Part shown: positions 27,267-36,114 of the stretch, piece by piece
Numbering within the stretch: the first letter of the stretch is position 1
How the letters are laid out: each line of letters begins with the position of its first letter
Assembly: GCF_023502325.1 (NCBI RefSeq)
Contig: NZ_JAMFLZ010000002.1
Location: 682,001 to 746,000 of the forward strand
Direction of reading: 5' to 3'
Source of the DNA: Wocania_A spongiicola
Lineage (GTDB): Bacteria; Bacteroidota; Bacteroidia; Flavobacteriales; Flavobacteriaceae
Length of the DNA stretch: 64,000 nucleotides
Translations under genes and position numbers: made by a program
The notes under the pieces: generated by a model
Database searches by the model: none
Told to the model about the DNA's origin: nothing
Seen by the model: only the letters and a program-made list of their open reading frames with translations

Positions 27267-27938
27267 CTATGTAATGCTTTCTTCTTTTACCAATAAAACT
27301 TGATAAGCATCAATTAAAACTTTCCAATTTTTTTTGAGCATATATTCTATAACAGTTTTGCCTTTACCACCACCTGGTAATCCACAATCATCTATAAGAA
27401 CTATAGAGTTTTCATGTAGCTTATCTTCAATAATTTTAAATTCCTTTAAATGATGTTCTTGGCTTCTAGTTTGAATGTCTTTATCTGTTTTAGAGTAATC
27501 ATAACTATCTAAATATAAAAAATCTACAGATTGATTAAATGTTTTAAGAAATTCTAATGAATCATTTAAATATACTGTAACTGCATCATTTAAGTTTTGA
27601 TTATCAACTTCGCTTTGCGATCCTTTTACCGAATCTTCACTAATATCTACAGAGTGCATTTGTGCTCCATTTTGTTTTGCCCACTTACCAAAAACAATTG
27701 TTGCTGCACCATCTCCTTTAGTGGCTTTTAAACCTTCTCTAGAAGTTCCTGTTTCAATAATTACTTTTGCATTCCTTTGGTCCAGCAATTTTAATGTTTT
27801 TGAAAAAGTTATTCTTCGTCTTCTAAAATTATACTTAAAAGGCATAAATGGATATAATGATTTATGTTTTGCAAATTTTATGGAATAGTGTATTAATACT
27901 GCTAACAATATAACAGCAATAATTATTTTTAAAAACAT
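27267..27938 (-). CDS. Membrane-anchored class I methyltransferase-like protein (CmcI-like)
   Basis: The ATG at 27938 (MFLKIIIAVILLAVLIHYSIKFAKH) is preferred to an upstream in-frame ATG at 27965, because it places the hydrophobic N-terminal anchor at the very start. After the single membrane segment comes a Rossmann methyltransferase-like domain. KVIIETGTSREGLKAT is the SAM-binding start, AQMHSVDISEDSVKGSQ the acidic strand, VDFLYLDSYDYS the motif post II, and SIVLIDDCGLPGGGKGK the later metal/SAM segment typical of CmcI/rhamnosyl O-methyltransferase relatives. It borders the glycan locus and is 8 bases upstream of tsaC. A sugar or lipid substrate at the membrane is plausible but not shown. 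Confidence 0.7.
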   Translation of the reverse strand: MFLKIIIAVILLAVLIHYSIKFAKHKSLYPFMPFKYNFRRRRITFSKTLKLLDQRNAKVIIETGTSREGLKATKGDGAATIVFGKWAKQNGAQMHSVDISEDSVKGSQSEVDNQNLNDAVTVYLNDSLEFLKTFNQSVDFLYLDSYDYSKTDKDIQTRSQEHHLKEFKIIEDKLHENSIVLIDDCGLPGGGKGKTVIEYMLKKNWKVLIDAYQVLLVKEESIT

Positions 27939-28054
27939 TATGTATATTTTAATGGTTATGGGCAAATTTAGGATTTACTTTTTAAATGGAACAGATTACT
28001 TTTTAAATAAAGTATAATTGATACATTTGTTTTAAATAATTTTAAAGCAGTAGA

Positions 28055-28903
28055 ATGAGCAAGAAAATTAAGTATTCGTTTTTAAAGTTTAAATCTTCGT
28101 TAAGAAAAAAGCTTTTAGGAAAATATGCTATTGGTGTTATTTATGAAACAAAAAATGGAAATATAACTGCACCTATTGATGACCTTGCTGTTGGAAAAAA
28201 ACTTGGACATAAAGGCGAGTACGACATGTCTGAAGTAAATACTATTAAAGATTTTATAAAACCTACAGATACGCTTTATGTTATTGGTGTGCATTGGGGA
28301 ACGTTGCTTATTCCGCTTTCTAAATATTGTAAAAATGTTGTTGGTTACGAAGCGAATCCAAAAACATTTTATTTTTTAGAAACTAATGTGTTAATTAACA
28401 AAATAGATAATGTTAAGTTGTTTAATAATGCTGCAGGAGATTCTTCAAGAAAGGTGAAATTTTATACAAGTAATATTAATTCTGGTGGAAGTAAGATAAA
28501 GCCTGAAATTGATAAACTTATGTATACATTTGATAATCCAGATGTTATTGAAGTAGATATGATAAGTGTAGATGAGCATGTTAGTACAAATAATTTACCT
28601 GAAGCACAAGGTATAATTATGGATATTGAAGGCGCAGAATATTATGCTTTAAAAGGGATGACAAAAACATTGGAAACTAGCGGTTTCCTATATGTTGAGT
28701 ATGTACCACATCATTTAGAAAATGTGTCAAATACAAGTAATGAAGCCTTTTTTGATTTGATAATTCCATATTTTAGTGCTGTAAAATTTATGGATGATAA
28801 ATCGAAAGTTTTTAACCTTAATACTGATAAAGAAAGTTTCTTGTCCTATGTTAATGTTTTAAAAGAAAAAGGGAAATCAGATAATTTACTATTTACTAAA
28901 TAG
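28055..28903 (+). CDS. FkbM family methyltransferase
   Basis: A 282-residue SAM-dependent O-methyltransferase of the FkbM type. Visible features are the motif I region TLYVIGVHWGTLLIPLSKYC, VVGYEANPKTFYFLETNVLIN (the characteristic E-A-N-P), NAAGDSS, VDEHV and IIMDIEGAEYYALKGM (the FkbM D-I-E-G-A-E). Such enzymes commonly methylate sugars in surface polysaccharides, which suits the glycan genes on both sides. Its 3' end overlaps the convergent glycosyltransferase gene by 15 bases. Canonical motif I is usually VDVGANIG, and the I-G-V-H-W-G here departs from it. Confidence 0.85.
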   Translation: MSKKIKYSFLKFKSSLRKKLLGKYAIGVIYETKNGNITAPIDDLAVGKKLGHKGEYDMSEVNTIKDFIKPTDTLYVIGVHWGTLLIPLSKYCKNVVGYEANPKTFYFLETNVLINKIDNVKLFNNAAGDSSRKVKFYTSNINSGGSKIKPEIDKLMYTFDNPDVIEVDMISVDEHVSTNNLPEAQGIIMDIEGAEYYALKGMTKTLETSGFLYVEYVPHHLENVSNTSNEAFFDLIIPYFSAVKFMDDKSKVFNLNTDKESFLSYVNVLKEKGKSDNLLFTK

Positions 28904-29965
28904 TATATTTTTATATACTTCTATATATTGTTTAGCTGCATCATTCCAATTAAAGCTTTTTGCATGTTTAATATAGTTTTGAGATAAAATAGCTTTGTTT
29001 TTATTAAAAATATTCAATCCTTTTTTTAAAATATCTGCCATATAGTTTGGGTCGTAATGATTCCAATAAAAAGCATGTTCTCCTCCAATTTCTGGCAGCG
29101 ACGTGTTGTTTGATAAAAAAACAGGCTTCCCAAAGCGCATAGCTTCAATTGGTGGAATTCCAAAGCCCTCGCGTAGCGATGGAAAAACAAACGCATCACA
29201 ATTTTGTAAATAATACTGCTTATCTAACTCAGATATTTTTCCCGTTATTACTATACGGTTTTCTAGTTTTAGTTCTTTAATTGTGTCTTGTAAAATACTA
29301 TTTGCATAAGCAGTATTGTTGTTACCAGAAAGCACTAAATTATATTCGGGTAAAACTGCCAACATTTTAACTAAAGCATGGAAGTTTTTACGTTCGGTAA
29401 ATTCACCAATACTAAATAAATATGGTTTTTTTGAAGTTTGCTTTGGCTCATAATTTTTAGGAATTTGTATGTCAACAATAGGATTTCCATTGTAGATTAC
29501 ATATTCAGGAACATTTGGTACTTTAAAATATTGGTGCGTTGATTGTTTTGCGTATTCTGAAATGTAAGTAATTGCATGACTTCTGTTAAGCTTATTTTGA
29601 AACCTTGTATTAATTTCATGATTTAAATCATTTGATACTTCATCAATAAAATTTACATCGTGTACAGTAAGCAAGTAGGGAATATTATGATATGGCTCAA
29701 TTTTTATATTTTGATTTAAACAGTGCCACAAATCATATTTTTTTCTAATTCTAAAAGAGTTATGTCGTCTTAATGAGAAATATTTTTTATAGTTAAAATA
29801 AGTATTAAATTCATTTTTTAAAGCATCAGTATCTTTAGCATGTAGTGTTATTTTAAAACCTTCTATATTAGCATTGTATAACCCTTTTATTAAATGATAA
29901 TTAAACTGACCAAAACCAAAATGTTGATTTTTTATATTATGAGATTCTAAAAAAATGTTATGCAT
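28889..29965 (-). CDS. Glycosyltransferase family 4 (GT-B)
   Basis: A 358-residue retaining GT4 enzyme. The C-terminal nucleotide-sugar domain shows LFSIGEFTERKNFHALVKMLAVLPE, then DAFVFPSLREGFGIPPIEAMRFGKPVFLSNNTSLPEIGGEHAFYW, with the E-x7-E motif formed by the EG and EA glutamates. The N-terminal acceptor domain contains HAKDTDALKNEF and LLTVHDVNFIDE. There are no membrane spans, so it is expected on the cytoplasmic side of the inner membrane in LPS or LOS core assembly. The donor sugar cannot be read from the sequence. It is convergent with, and overlaps, the FkbM gene. Confidence 0.92.
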   Translation of the reverse strand: MHNIFLESHNIKNQHFGFGQFNYHLIKGLYNANIEGFKITLHAKDTDALKNEFNTYFNYKKYFSLRRHNSFRIRKKYDLWHCLNQNIKIEPYHNIPYLLTVHDVNFIDEVSNDLNHEINTRFQNKLNRSHAITYISEYAKQSTHQYFKVPNVPEYVIYNGNPIVDIQIPKNYEPKQTSKKPYLFSIGEFTERKNFHALVKMLAVLPEYNLVLSGNNNTAYANSILQDTIKELKLENRIVITGKISELDKQYYLQNCDAFVFPSLREGFGIPPIEAMRFGKPVFLSNNTSLPEIGGEHAFYWNHYDPNYMADILKKGLNIFNKNKAILSQNYIKHAKSFNWNDAAKQYIEVYKNILFSK

Positions 29966-30072
29966 ACTTCTATTTTTGTATCGTAAAAATATAAAAACGA
30001 AATAGCTGAAACTATTAAACTGAGTCTTTATTTTTTTATGTTTATTTGCATTTAATTGATGTTGTTGTTTTT

Positions 30073-30831
30073 ATGAAAAAAGTAATACATAAAAAGTTTA
30101 AAGATAATAGTGTGTTTTTTGATGATATTATTATCAATTTTGATTCAAAAGGCGAAAACTTTGGTAATCAAGATAGAAATTCTTTAAAATTATTTCAATT
30201 AGATAATAAAACGATTAATGTTAAATCGTTTAGAGTTCCTAACCTCGTTAATCAAATAGCTTATCGTTTTTTAAGAAAAAGTAAAGCGCAACGATCTTTT
30301 GAGTATGCAAATAGGCTTATTAGTTTAAATGTTGGAACTCCGCAACCTATAGCGTATTATGAGTTTAAAACCTCGTTCTTATTCAAAAAAAGCTATTATA
30401 TAAGCGAACAGATTGATTGCGACTATACATATAGAGAGTTAACAACAGATTTTAATATTCCTAACTACGGCTCTGTTTTAAGAGCTTTCACAAAATTCAC
30501 ATTTGATTTACACGAAAAGGGTATTCATTTTTTAGACCATTCACCAGGAAATACATTAATAAAAAAATCTGGTAATGGATATGATTTTTACTTGGTTGAT
30601 TTAAACAGAATGGAGTTTAAAACTTTAGATTTTGAAACCCGAATAAAAAACTTTTCTAAATTAACTATTCATAAATCTATGGTTGAAGTCATGAGTGATG
30701 AATACGCAAAATGTTCTGGAAAAGATTACAGTACTATTTTTAATTTAATGTGGAAAGAAACTGAAATTTTTCAAGAAAAATACCATCGTAAAAGACGCTT
30801 AAAAAAGAAATTAAAATTCTGGAAAAAATAA
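30073..30831 (+). CDS. LPS-kinase-like protein (InaA/KdkA/WaaP type)
   Basis: The ATG at 30073 (MKKVIHKKFKDN) is chosen because the nine upstream in-frame residues (MHLIDVVVF) do not fit the family. The 252-residue protein has a small kinase-like core. FDLHEKGIHFLDHSPGNTLIKK carries the catalytic-loop Asp and Asn, and YDFYLVDLNRMEF carries the metal-binding Asp (D-L-N in place of D-F-G). This arrangement is typical of enzymes that phosphorylate Kdo or heptose in the inner core. The C-terminus is strongly basic (KYHRKRRLKKKLKFWKK), consistent with membrane-surface association. The glycan locus around it supports LPS/LOS core phosphorylation; the exact sugar is unknown. Confidence 0.8.
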   Translation: MKKVIHKKFKDNSVFFDDIIINFDSKGENFGNQDRNSLKLFQLDNKTINVKSFRVPNLVNQIAYRFLRKSKAQRSFEYANRLISLNVGTPQPIAYYEFKTSFLFKKSYYISEQIDCDYTYRELTTDFNIPNYGSVLRAFTKFTFDLHEKGIHFLDHSPGNTLIKKSGNGYDFYLVDLNRMEFKTLDFETRIKNFSKLTIHKSMVEVMSDEYAKCSGKDYSTIFNLMWKETEIFQEKYHRKRRLKKKLKFWKK

Positions 30832-30834
30832 CAA

Positions 30835-31590
30835 TTACTTGTCTTTGTTAAGCTTATAAAGCTTAATGTACTTTAAAAATGTAACGTTATAAGTTTGTAC
30901 ACAAATAATAAAACCATTTAGTCCATCTAAAAAGCCCAAGCGTAAAAAGTAAGCTTTAAAAAAAGCCCAAGAAGGCCTGAAAATAATTTTTATTAAAGAA
31001 GATTTTTTTCCTAGTTTAAAATATGCATTTGCAGCAATAGTAGAAAAATTTTCGACCTTTAAATTATGCTCTTTGTAATCTCTATATACCCAATGTAATA
31101 AATCTCCTTTAAGTTTACCAGCTTTTAATCCTTTTTTAAGTGTATATCTATCATGTGGATTTATGCCTTTCCATTCACCACTATTTTTTTTAAAAAGTCT
31201 TAGTTTTTTGTCTGGATACCAATCAGAATGTTTAATCCACTGACCGCAATAATTATTTAATCTATTGCAATAATATCCATCATATAACCAATTTTCTTTT
31301 ACTTCTAAAATAGATTTTTTAAGATAATCAGATAAAGCTTCATCTCCATCTAATGATAAAATATAGTCATGGTTTGCAAGCGAAAGCGCAAAGTTTTTTT
31401 GTTCAATATAGCCTTCAAATCTATTCTGAATAAATTTTACATTAAAGGCTTTACATATTTCAGGTGTTTTATCATTTGAAAAAGAATCGACTACTACTAT
31501 TTCATCTACTACATCAACTAGGGATGCTAAACATTTTTCTAAGTGTTCTTCTTCATTATATGTAATTATGACACCAGAAAGCTTAATCAT
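30835..31590 (-). CDS. Glycosyltransferase family 2 (LPS core type)
   Basis: A 251-residue GT2 enzyme of the WaaE/KdtX type. It opens KLSGVIITYNEEEHLEKCLASLVDVVDEIVVVDSFSNDKTPEICK, with the nucleotide-binding DSFSND. The D-x-D equivalent is YILSLDGDEALSD, and HSDWYPDKKLRLFKKNSGEWKG with LLHWVYRDYKEH completes the family core. Members transfer glucose or a related sugar to inner-core heptose. It follows glf on the minus strand with 36 bases between, and its stop lies 3 bases from that of the convergent kinase gene. Confidence 0.93.
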   Translation of the reverse strand: MIKLSGVIITYNEEEHLEKCLASLVDVVDEIVVVDSFSNDKTPEICKAFNVKFIQNRFEGYIEQKNFALSLANHDYILSLDGDEALSDYLKKSILEVKENWLYDGYYCNRLNNYCGQWIKHSDWYPDKKLRLFKKNSGEWKGINPHDRYTLKKGLKAGKLKGDLLHWVYRDYKEHNLKVENFSTIAANAYFKLGKKSSLIKIIFRPSWAFFKAYFLRLGFLDGLNGFIICVQTYNVTFLKYIKLYKLNKDK

Positions 31591-31626
31591 ATCTTTTAAC
31601 TTTTATGTTATACAAAAATAGTTATT

Positions 31627-32730
31627 TCAGCTTAATTCTTTTTTAACCTTTTGTAATGCTGATGCTATTATTTGGTGCATATCGTAATATTTATATTCGG
31701 CTAATCTGCCGCCAAAAATTATATTAGATTCTTTTAAAGATAATGCTTTGTATTGTTGATACTTATTTTGATTGTCTTCATTATTAATAGGGTAGTAGGC
31801 TTCTTTTTCTTTGGTCCACTCTTCAGGAAACTCTTTTGTTATAACAGTATGGTTTTGCTTACCAAATTCAAAATGTTTGTGTTCAATAATTCGGGTATAA
31901 GGAATATCGCTATCATTATAATTTACAACTGCGTTTCCTTGATGATTTTCTTTTTCTAATCGAGTGTTTTCAAATCGTAACGATCTATATTCTAAATTAC
32001 CAAACTTATAATTAAAGAATTCATCAATCTTTCCAGTGTATACTATTTTTGATGCTAAAGCTGTTAATTCTGCTTTATTTTCAAAAAAATCAATATTGGT
32101 TTTGGTTTCAATACCATCTAGCAATCCATCTATTATTTTGTTGTACCCGCCAATAGGAATGCCCTGATATTTATCGTTAAAATAGTTATTGTTAAACGTG
32201 TATCGAACAGGTAACCGCTTAATAATAAAAGCAGGGAGTTCTGTTGCTTTTTTACCCCATTGCTTTTCGGTGTATTCTTTAATCAAGGTTTTATAAACGT
32301 CTTTGCCAATTAATGATAATGCTTGTTCTTCTAAATTTTTAGGTTTCTTGTAACCGTATTCTTTTATTTGGTTTTCTATAATGGTTTTAGCTTCCTCTGG
32401 TGTTTTTGTGCCCCATAATTGATAAAATGTATTCATATTAAAAGGTAAATTGTATAATTTTCCTTTTGAAATAGATACAGGTGAATTGATATAATTATTA
32501 AATTCTGCAAACTGATTTACATAGTCCCATATCTGTTTATCGTTAGTATGAAATATGTGTGCACCATATTTGTGTACATTAATACCATCAACATTTTCGC
32601 AGTAAACATTACCACCTACATGAGTTCTTTTGTCTATAACAAGACATTTTTTTCCTGCTTTAGTGGCTTCGTGTGCAAATACGCATCCAAATAATCCTGC
32701 TCCAACAATTAAATAATCATACTTTTGCAT
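31627..32730 (-). CDS. glf: UDP-galactopyranose mutase
   Basis: Flavoenzyme that converts UDP-galactopyranose to UDP-galactofuranose, the donor for galactofuranose-containing glycans. The 367 residues match bacterial Glf. The FAD motif is YLIVGAGLFGCVFAHEA, followed by DKRTHVGGNVYCE, then HKYGAHIFHTND, FNNYINSPVSISKGKLYNLPFNM and KQWGKKATELPAFIIKRLPVR, and the C-terminal NIIFGGRLAEYKYYDMHQII with the FAD-contacting GGRL. Together with the galactofuranosyltransferase-like gene read divergently from it (32791), this points to galactofuranose in the cell-surface glycan. Confidence 0.97.
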   Translation of the reverse strand: MQKYDYLIVGAGLFGCVFAHEATKAGKKCLVIDKRTHVGGNVYCENVDGINVHKYGAHIFHTNDKQIWDYVNQFAEFNNYINSPVSISKGKLYNLPFNMNTFYQLWGTKTPEEAKTIIENQIKEYGYKKPKNLEEQALSLIGKDVYKTLIKEYTEKQWGKKATELPAFIIKRLPVRYTFNNNYFNDKYQGIPIGGYNKIIDGLLDGIETKTNIDFFENKAELTALASKIVYTGKIDEFFNYKFGNLEYRSLRFENTRLEKENHQGNAVVNYNDSDIPYTRIIEHKHFEFGKQNHTVITKEFPEEWTKEKEAYYPINNEDNQNKYQQYKALSLKESNIIFGGRLAEYKYYDMHQIIASALQKVKKELS

Positions 32731-32790
32731 ACTTTTATATTTTTAACAAAACTAGAATATTAATTTCCTTAAAAAAATTTTTCAGCCAAT

Positions 32791-33834
32791 ATGTATTACA
32801 TTTCTAGAAATTATAAGTCGCTATTTAATGCCGCAGGAAAAGCAAAAACAGATTGTGAAATCACATTGCAAAATTTAGGGTTTAAAAATTTAGGATTTAA
32901 ACAATCATCTATCCCAAATTCGGCTATTGGAACAATAAAGAATTTTTTTGGAATTACAATAGCATTGTTAAGACTGCCATTTAAATCTATTATATGCACA
33001 CAATATCCAAACAATAAATTTAGAAAACTAATACTATTTTTCGCAAAGTTAAAACGCTGTAAAATTATAACGATAGTTCATGACGTTAGAAGCTTAAAAG
33101 GAAGAACCAAAGATGTTGAAAAGGAATTATCCAAAATTGTATGCTCTGATGTTATTATTGTGCATAACGAATCAATGAAACAATGGTTTTTAGATCAAAA
33201 CACTAAAATACCTATAGTAGTTTTAGGCATTTTCGATTATGTTTCAAAAGAAAAACCTACCCAAAATAAGGAAATAACTAAAAAAGAAATTTATAGTATT
33301 GCTTATGCTGGTGGTTTTGGAGAAGGGAAGAATGCTTACATTTTTGATTTTGATATTTTAGAACATAGCAAGTATAACTTAAAGCTTTATGGTATTGGTT
33401 TTGATGCGAGTAAGCGAAAAGTAAATGAAAAGGATTCAGTTATTCTTTACCAAGGCGCTTTCCCATCTGATCAAATTGCATATAAAATTGAAGCAGATTT
33501 TGGATTGGTTTGGGATGGTATTTCTACCGAGTCATGCAGTGGTGATTTAGGATTGTATTTAAAATATAATAATCCACATAAAACTTCACTATATCTATTG
33601 TGTGGACTTCCTGTTATAGTTTGGGATAAAGCTGCTATCGCTACTTTCATTGTTGAAAACAATCTAGGCGTTGCAGTTTCTAATCTTAAAGATTTAAACA
33701 GTATTTTAGAGAAATTATCTGAAGATGATTATAAAGTAATGAAAAACAATGTTTTAAAGGTGCAAGAGAAAGTAATGAAAGGGCAATTTGTTGAAGCAGC
33801 TGTGAAAAAAGCTTTAGAAGTTTTGGATAATTAA
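32791..33834 (+). CDS. Glycosyltransferase, probable galactofuranosyltransferase
   Basis: A 347-residue GT-B protein. The diagnostic C-terminal region is ADFGLVWDGIST, SGDLGLYLKYNNPHKTSLYLLCGLPVIVWDKAAIATFIVENNLGV. This matches what I know of WbbI-like beta-1,6-galactofuranosyltransferases (LKYNNPHK and GLPVIVW being characteristic). The N-terminal half has IITIVHDVRSLKG and SDVIIVHNESMKQWFL. It starts at ATG 32791, divergent from glf with 60 bases between, so donor synthesis and transfer genes share a control region. The stop codon shares the palindrome TTAA with the convergent GT9 gene. The acceptor sugar is unknown. Confidence 0.8.
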   Translation: MYYISRNYKSLFNAAGKAKTDCEITLQNLGFKNLGFKQSSIPNSAIGTIKNFFGITIALLRLPFKSIICTQYPNNKFRKLILFFAKLKRCKIITIVHDVRSLKGRTKDVEKELSKIVCSDVIIVHNESMKQWFLDQNTKIPIVVLGIFDYVSKEKPTQNKEITKKEIYSIAYAGGFGEGKNAYIFDFDILEHSKYNLKLYGIGFDASKRKVNEKDSVILYQGAFPSDQIAYKIEADFGLVWDGISTESCSGDLGLYLKYNNPHKTSLYLLCGLPVIVWDKAAIATFIVENNLGVAVSNLKDLNSILEKLSEDDYKVMKNNVLKVQEKVMKGQFVEAAVKKALEVLDN

Positions 33835-34877
33835 TGGTTTAAAAAACCTTCTAGTTTGTCAATATATAAATTAGGCTTAAACTCATTATATAATACAGAA
33901 GTCTCTTTCTTATAATCTTTTTCAGGTTTTGTATATAACTCAGGTTTATAATCTTTTAAATGTACACTAACATTATTTTCATCTTCAAAAAGATTCCATG
34001 AGGCTTTGTCTATCCACGGAGAATATATTGCAAATGTTCTAATGTTTAGTGCTTTTGCCATATTTATAGCGCCGCCTTCATTTCCAATTAAAGCATTACA
34101 ATAATGCGTTATGGCTAAAAATTCTCTTAAGCTTTTACCAAAAACATTAAATTTTATTAGTTCTTTGGTTTCAGCGCTGCATAAATTTAAAATGGCTTTA
34201 GCTTGTGTTTCTTGTTTTGGTATATAATTAAATAAAATTTGTCCTTGAGTTTTTTTGACAATAACATCAATAACTTTAGCCATATATGGAAATGGATAAG
34301 TTTTATTATCACCACTTCCCAAAACACTAATCATAAACAAGGGTTTGTTCAAGTTTACATTGTGCTTTTCTAAAAATAACTTACTATTTATAATTTCACT
34401 TTCAGATAAGTATATTTTTGGTTTAATAGAATTTACTTCAATGTCGAGTGGCTGTAATAATTGTAATCTATTAAAAATAGCTAAACCAGCTTTTTCGCTA
34501 GTACTTTGTTGCCTTTTTATATTATGATTGTAAAAAATGGTACTATAAGGTTTATGATAAGAAATTTTAGTTTTGGCATTGGAAAATACTGTTATTAAAT
34601 TACTGGAAATCTTTGAATACACATCGATAACAATATCGTAATTACTTTTTTTAATTGCCTTTGCAAGCTTAAACAGGGCACGCTTGCTAGATTCTTCTTT
34701 TTTTGTAAAAAAAATACAATTATCAATAAAAGGATTATGTTCTACAACAGGAAAAGTATGCTCGTTTATTAAATAATCTAGTTGGGCGTTTCGGTATTTA
34801 GCCCGAAGTGCCTCAAACAGAATACTGCTTGTAAGCACATCACCAATCATTTTTTGTTGTATTACTAAAATTTTCAT
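33831..34877 (-). CDS. Glycosyltransferase family 9 (heptosyltransferase-like)
   Basis: A 348-residue protein of the ADP-heptose:LPS heptosyltransferase family. It begins MKILVIQQKMIGDVLTSSILFEALRAKYRNAQLDYLI, the standard GT9 opening with I-G-D-V-L. The C-terminal donor domain shows FMISVLGSGDNKTYPFPYMAKVID, LREFLAITHYCNALIGNEGGAINMAKALNIRTFAIYSPW; the GNEGGAxxMAxAL segment corresponds to the GxDTGxxHxAAAL motif of heptosyltransferases with the T and H replaced. It probably adds a sugar to the inner core at the cytoplasmic membrane face. The altered donor motif leaves the sugar uncertain. Confidence 0.85.
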   Translation of the reverse strand: MKILVIQQKMIGDVLTSSILFEALRAKYRNAQLDYLINEHTFPVVEHNPFIDNCIFFTKKEESSKRALFKLAKAIKKSNYDIVIDVYSKISSNLITVFSNAKTKISYHKPYSTIFYNHNIKRQQSTSEKAGLAIFNRLQLLQPLDIEVNSIKPKIYLSESEIINSKLFLEKHNVNLNKPLFMISVLGSGDNKTYPFPYMAKVIDVIVKKTQGQILFNYIPKQETQAKAILNLCSAETKELIKFNVFGKSLREFLAITHYCNALIGNEGGAINMAKALNIRTFAIYSPWIDKASWNLFEDENNVSVHLKDYKPELYTKPEKDYKKETSVLYNEFKPNLYIDKLEGFLNH

Positions 34878-34896
34878 TCAAAAATCAAATTACAAA

Positions 34897-34945
34897 TAAA
34901 AAACCCCAAATTCCAATTAAGCTATTGTAAATAATGGAATTTAGG
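34897..34945 (-). terminator. Probable terminator after dapD
   Basis: On the minus strand, AAATTCCA (34942-34935) pairs with TGGAATTT (34915-34908) across an imperfect extended stem. It is followed by GGGGTTTTTT, which suits factor-independent termination of dapD before the GT9 gene. Confidence 0.45.
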
Positions 34946-34970
34946 ATTTAAAATGTATAAGCTAGAAGCT

Positions 34971-35786
34971 TTAAACAGCTACATCATGCTCACGAAGAGC
35001 ATCATTAAGCGATGTTTTCTTGTTTGTGCTTTCTTTACGTTTACCAATAATTAAGGCACAAGGTACATTGTAACTTCCCGACGGGAATTCTTTTGCATAA
35101 CTACCAGGAATAACAACAGAACGAGCAGGAACTCTACCTTTATATTCTATCGGTTCGTTTCCAGTAACATCAATTATTTTTGTACTCATAGTTAAAACAA
35201 CACCAGCTCCTAAAACTGCTTCTGTCTCAACGCGAACACCTTCTACTACAATACAACGGCTTCCAATAAAGGCATTATCTTCTATAATTACGGGTGCTGC
35301 TTGTAAAGGCTCTAAAACACCACCTATGCCAACACCACCAGATAAATGTACATTTTTACCAATTTGTGCACAACTACCAACTGTAGCCCAAGTATCAACC
35401 ATAGTACCCTCATCAACATAAGCTCCAATATTTACATAACTAGGCATTAATATTGTGCCACTAGAAATATAAGCACCATGCCGAGCTACAGCATTGGGTA
35501 CAACCCGTATTCCTCTTTCAGCAAAATTTTTCTTTAAAGGAATTTTATCGTGATATTCAAAGATACCGGCTTCTAAAGTTTCCATCTTTTGAATTGGGAA
35601 GTATAAAACAACCGCTTTTTTTACCCACTCGTTTACTTGCCATCCACTTGCAATTGGCTCAGCTACCCGCAATTCACCTTTATCTAATAAATCTATAACT
35701 GTTCTAATTGCTGTAGTAGTAGCTTCTTCTTTTAAAAGAGCTCTATCATCCCAAGCATTCTCAATGGTTTGTTGTAATTCTGTCAT
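34971..35786 (-). CDS. dapD: Tetrahydrodipicolinate N-succinyltransferase
   Basis: Succinylates tetrahydrodipicolinate in the succinylase branch of diaminopimelate/lysine synthesis. The 271-residue protein has the DapD N-terminal helical domain (ELQQTIENAWDDRALLKEE) and a left-handed beta-helix of hexapeptide repeats (ARHGAYISSGTILMPSYVNIGAYVDEGTMVDTWATVGSCAQIGKNVHLSGGVGIGGVLEP). The C-terminal PCALIIGKRKESTNKKTSLNDALR is also characteristic. It is transcribed alone, with a 328-bp gap upstream and a probable terminator downstream. Confidence 0.96.
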   Translation of the reverse strand: MTELQQTIENAWDDRALLKEEATTTAIRTVIDLLDKGELRVAEPIASGWQVNEWVKKAVVLYFPIQKMETLEAGIFEYHDKIPLKKNFAERGIRVVPNAVARHGAYISSGTILMPSYVNIGAYVDEGTMVDTWATVGSCAQIGKNVHLSGGVGIGGVLEPLQAAPVIIEDNAFIGSRCIVVEGVRVETEAVLGAGVVLTMSTKIIDVTGNEPIEYKGRVPARSVVIPGSYAKEFPSGSYNVPCALIIGKRKESTNKKTSLNDALREHDVAV

Positions 35787-36114
35787 TGGTATTTATATTT
35801 TGAGCAAATATAATGTCTATCATTTAAAAAAATGATAGAAATGTTCATTATGTGAGTTGAATATTTGATAAAAATTAAGCCCTTTTTAAGCAGAATTTTT
35901 AAAAAATTAAAGTCGGTTTTCACTTTTAAGGAATTGAATAAATCGATGAAATACATTTTTGATGTATTTCGACGATGAAAAGAATCCGTTAAACTATTCA
36001 TCGATGGAAATCCTACCGTTTTCTAATAATCGAAAATTCAATGTGTTACAACTAATTTATTGGGCTTAGCTTTAATGTGATTATATATTTGAACCATCAA
36101 ACAATCCAAATCTG
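35787..36114. other. 328-bp intergenic region with hairpin and CGAT motifs
   Basis: No convincing gene is present; a 72-codon minus-strand frame here has no family look or likely start site. A hairpin GAAATACAT (35948-35956), loop TTTTG, ATGTATTTC (35962-35970) can be extended on both sides through TCGAT/CGACGA with two mismatches. CGAT words recur at 35943, about 35971 and 36000, and ATCGAAAA occurs near 36030. The right end carries a good promoter for the downstream small secreted protein. The dapD promoter must lie in the left part. Confidence 0.6.
36060..36091 (+). promoter_or_regulatory. Bacteroidota-type promoter for the small secreted protein gene
   Basis: The -33 element TTG (36060-36062) and the -7 element TATATTTG (36084-36091) have a 21-base spacer and fit the TTG/TANNTTTG consensus of the Bacteroidota primary sigma factor. 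Transcription would begin near 36098, giving a leader of about 17 bases. Confidence 0.6.

Noticed and set aside
35783..36001. Minus-strand open frame of 72 codons upstream of dapD
   Set aside because: The composition is that of AT-rich spacer, it runs through a hairpin, and it overlaps the dapD start; no ribosome-binding or family evidence.
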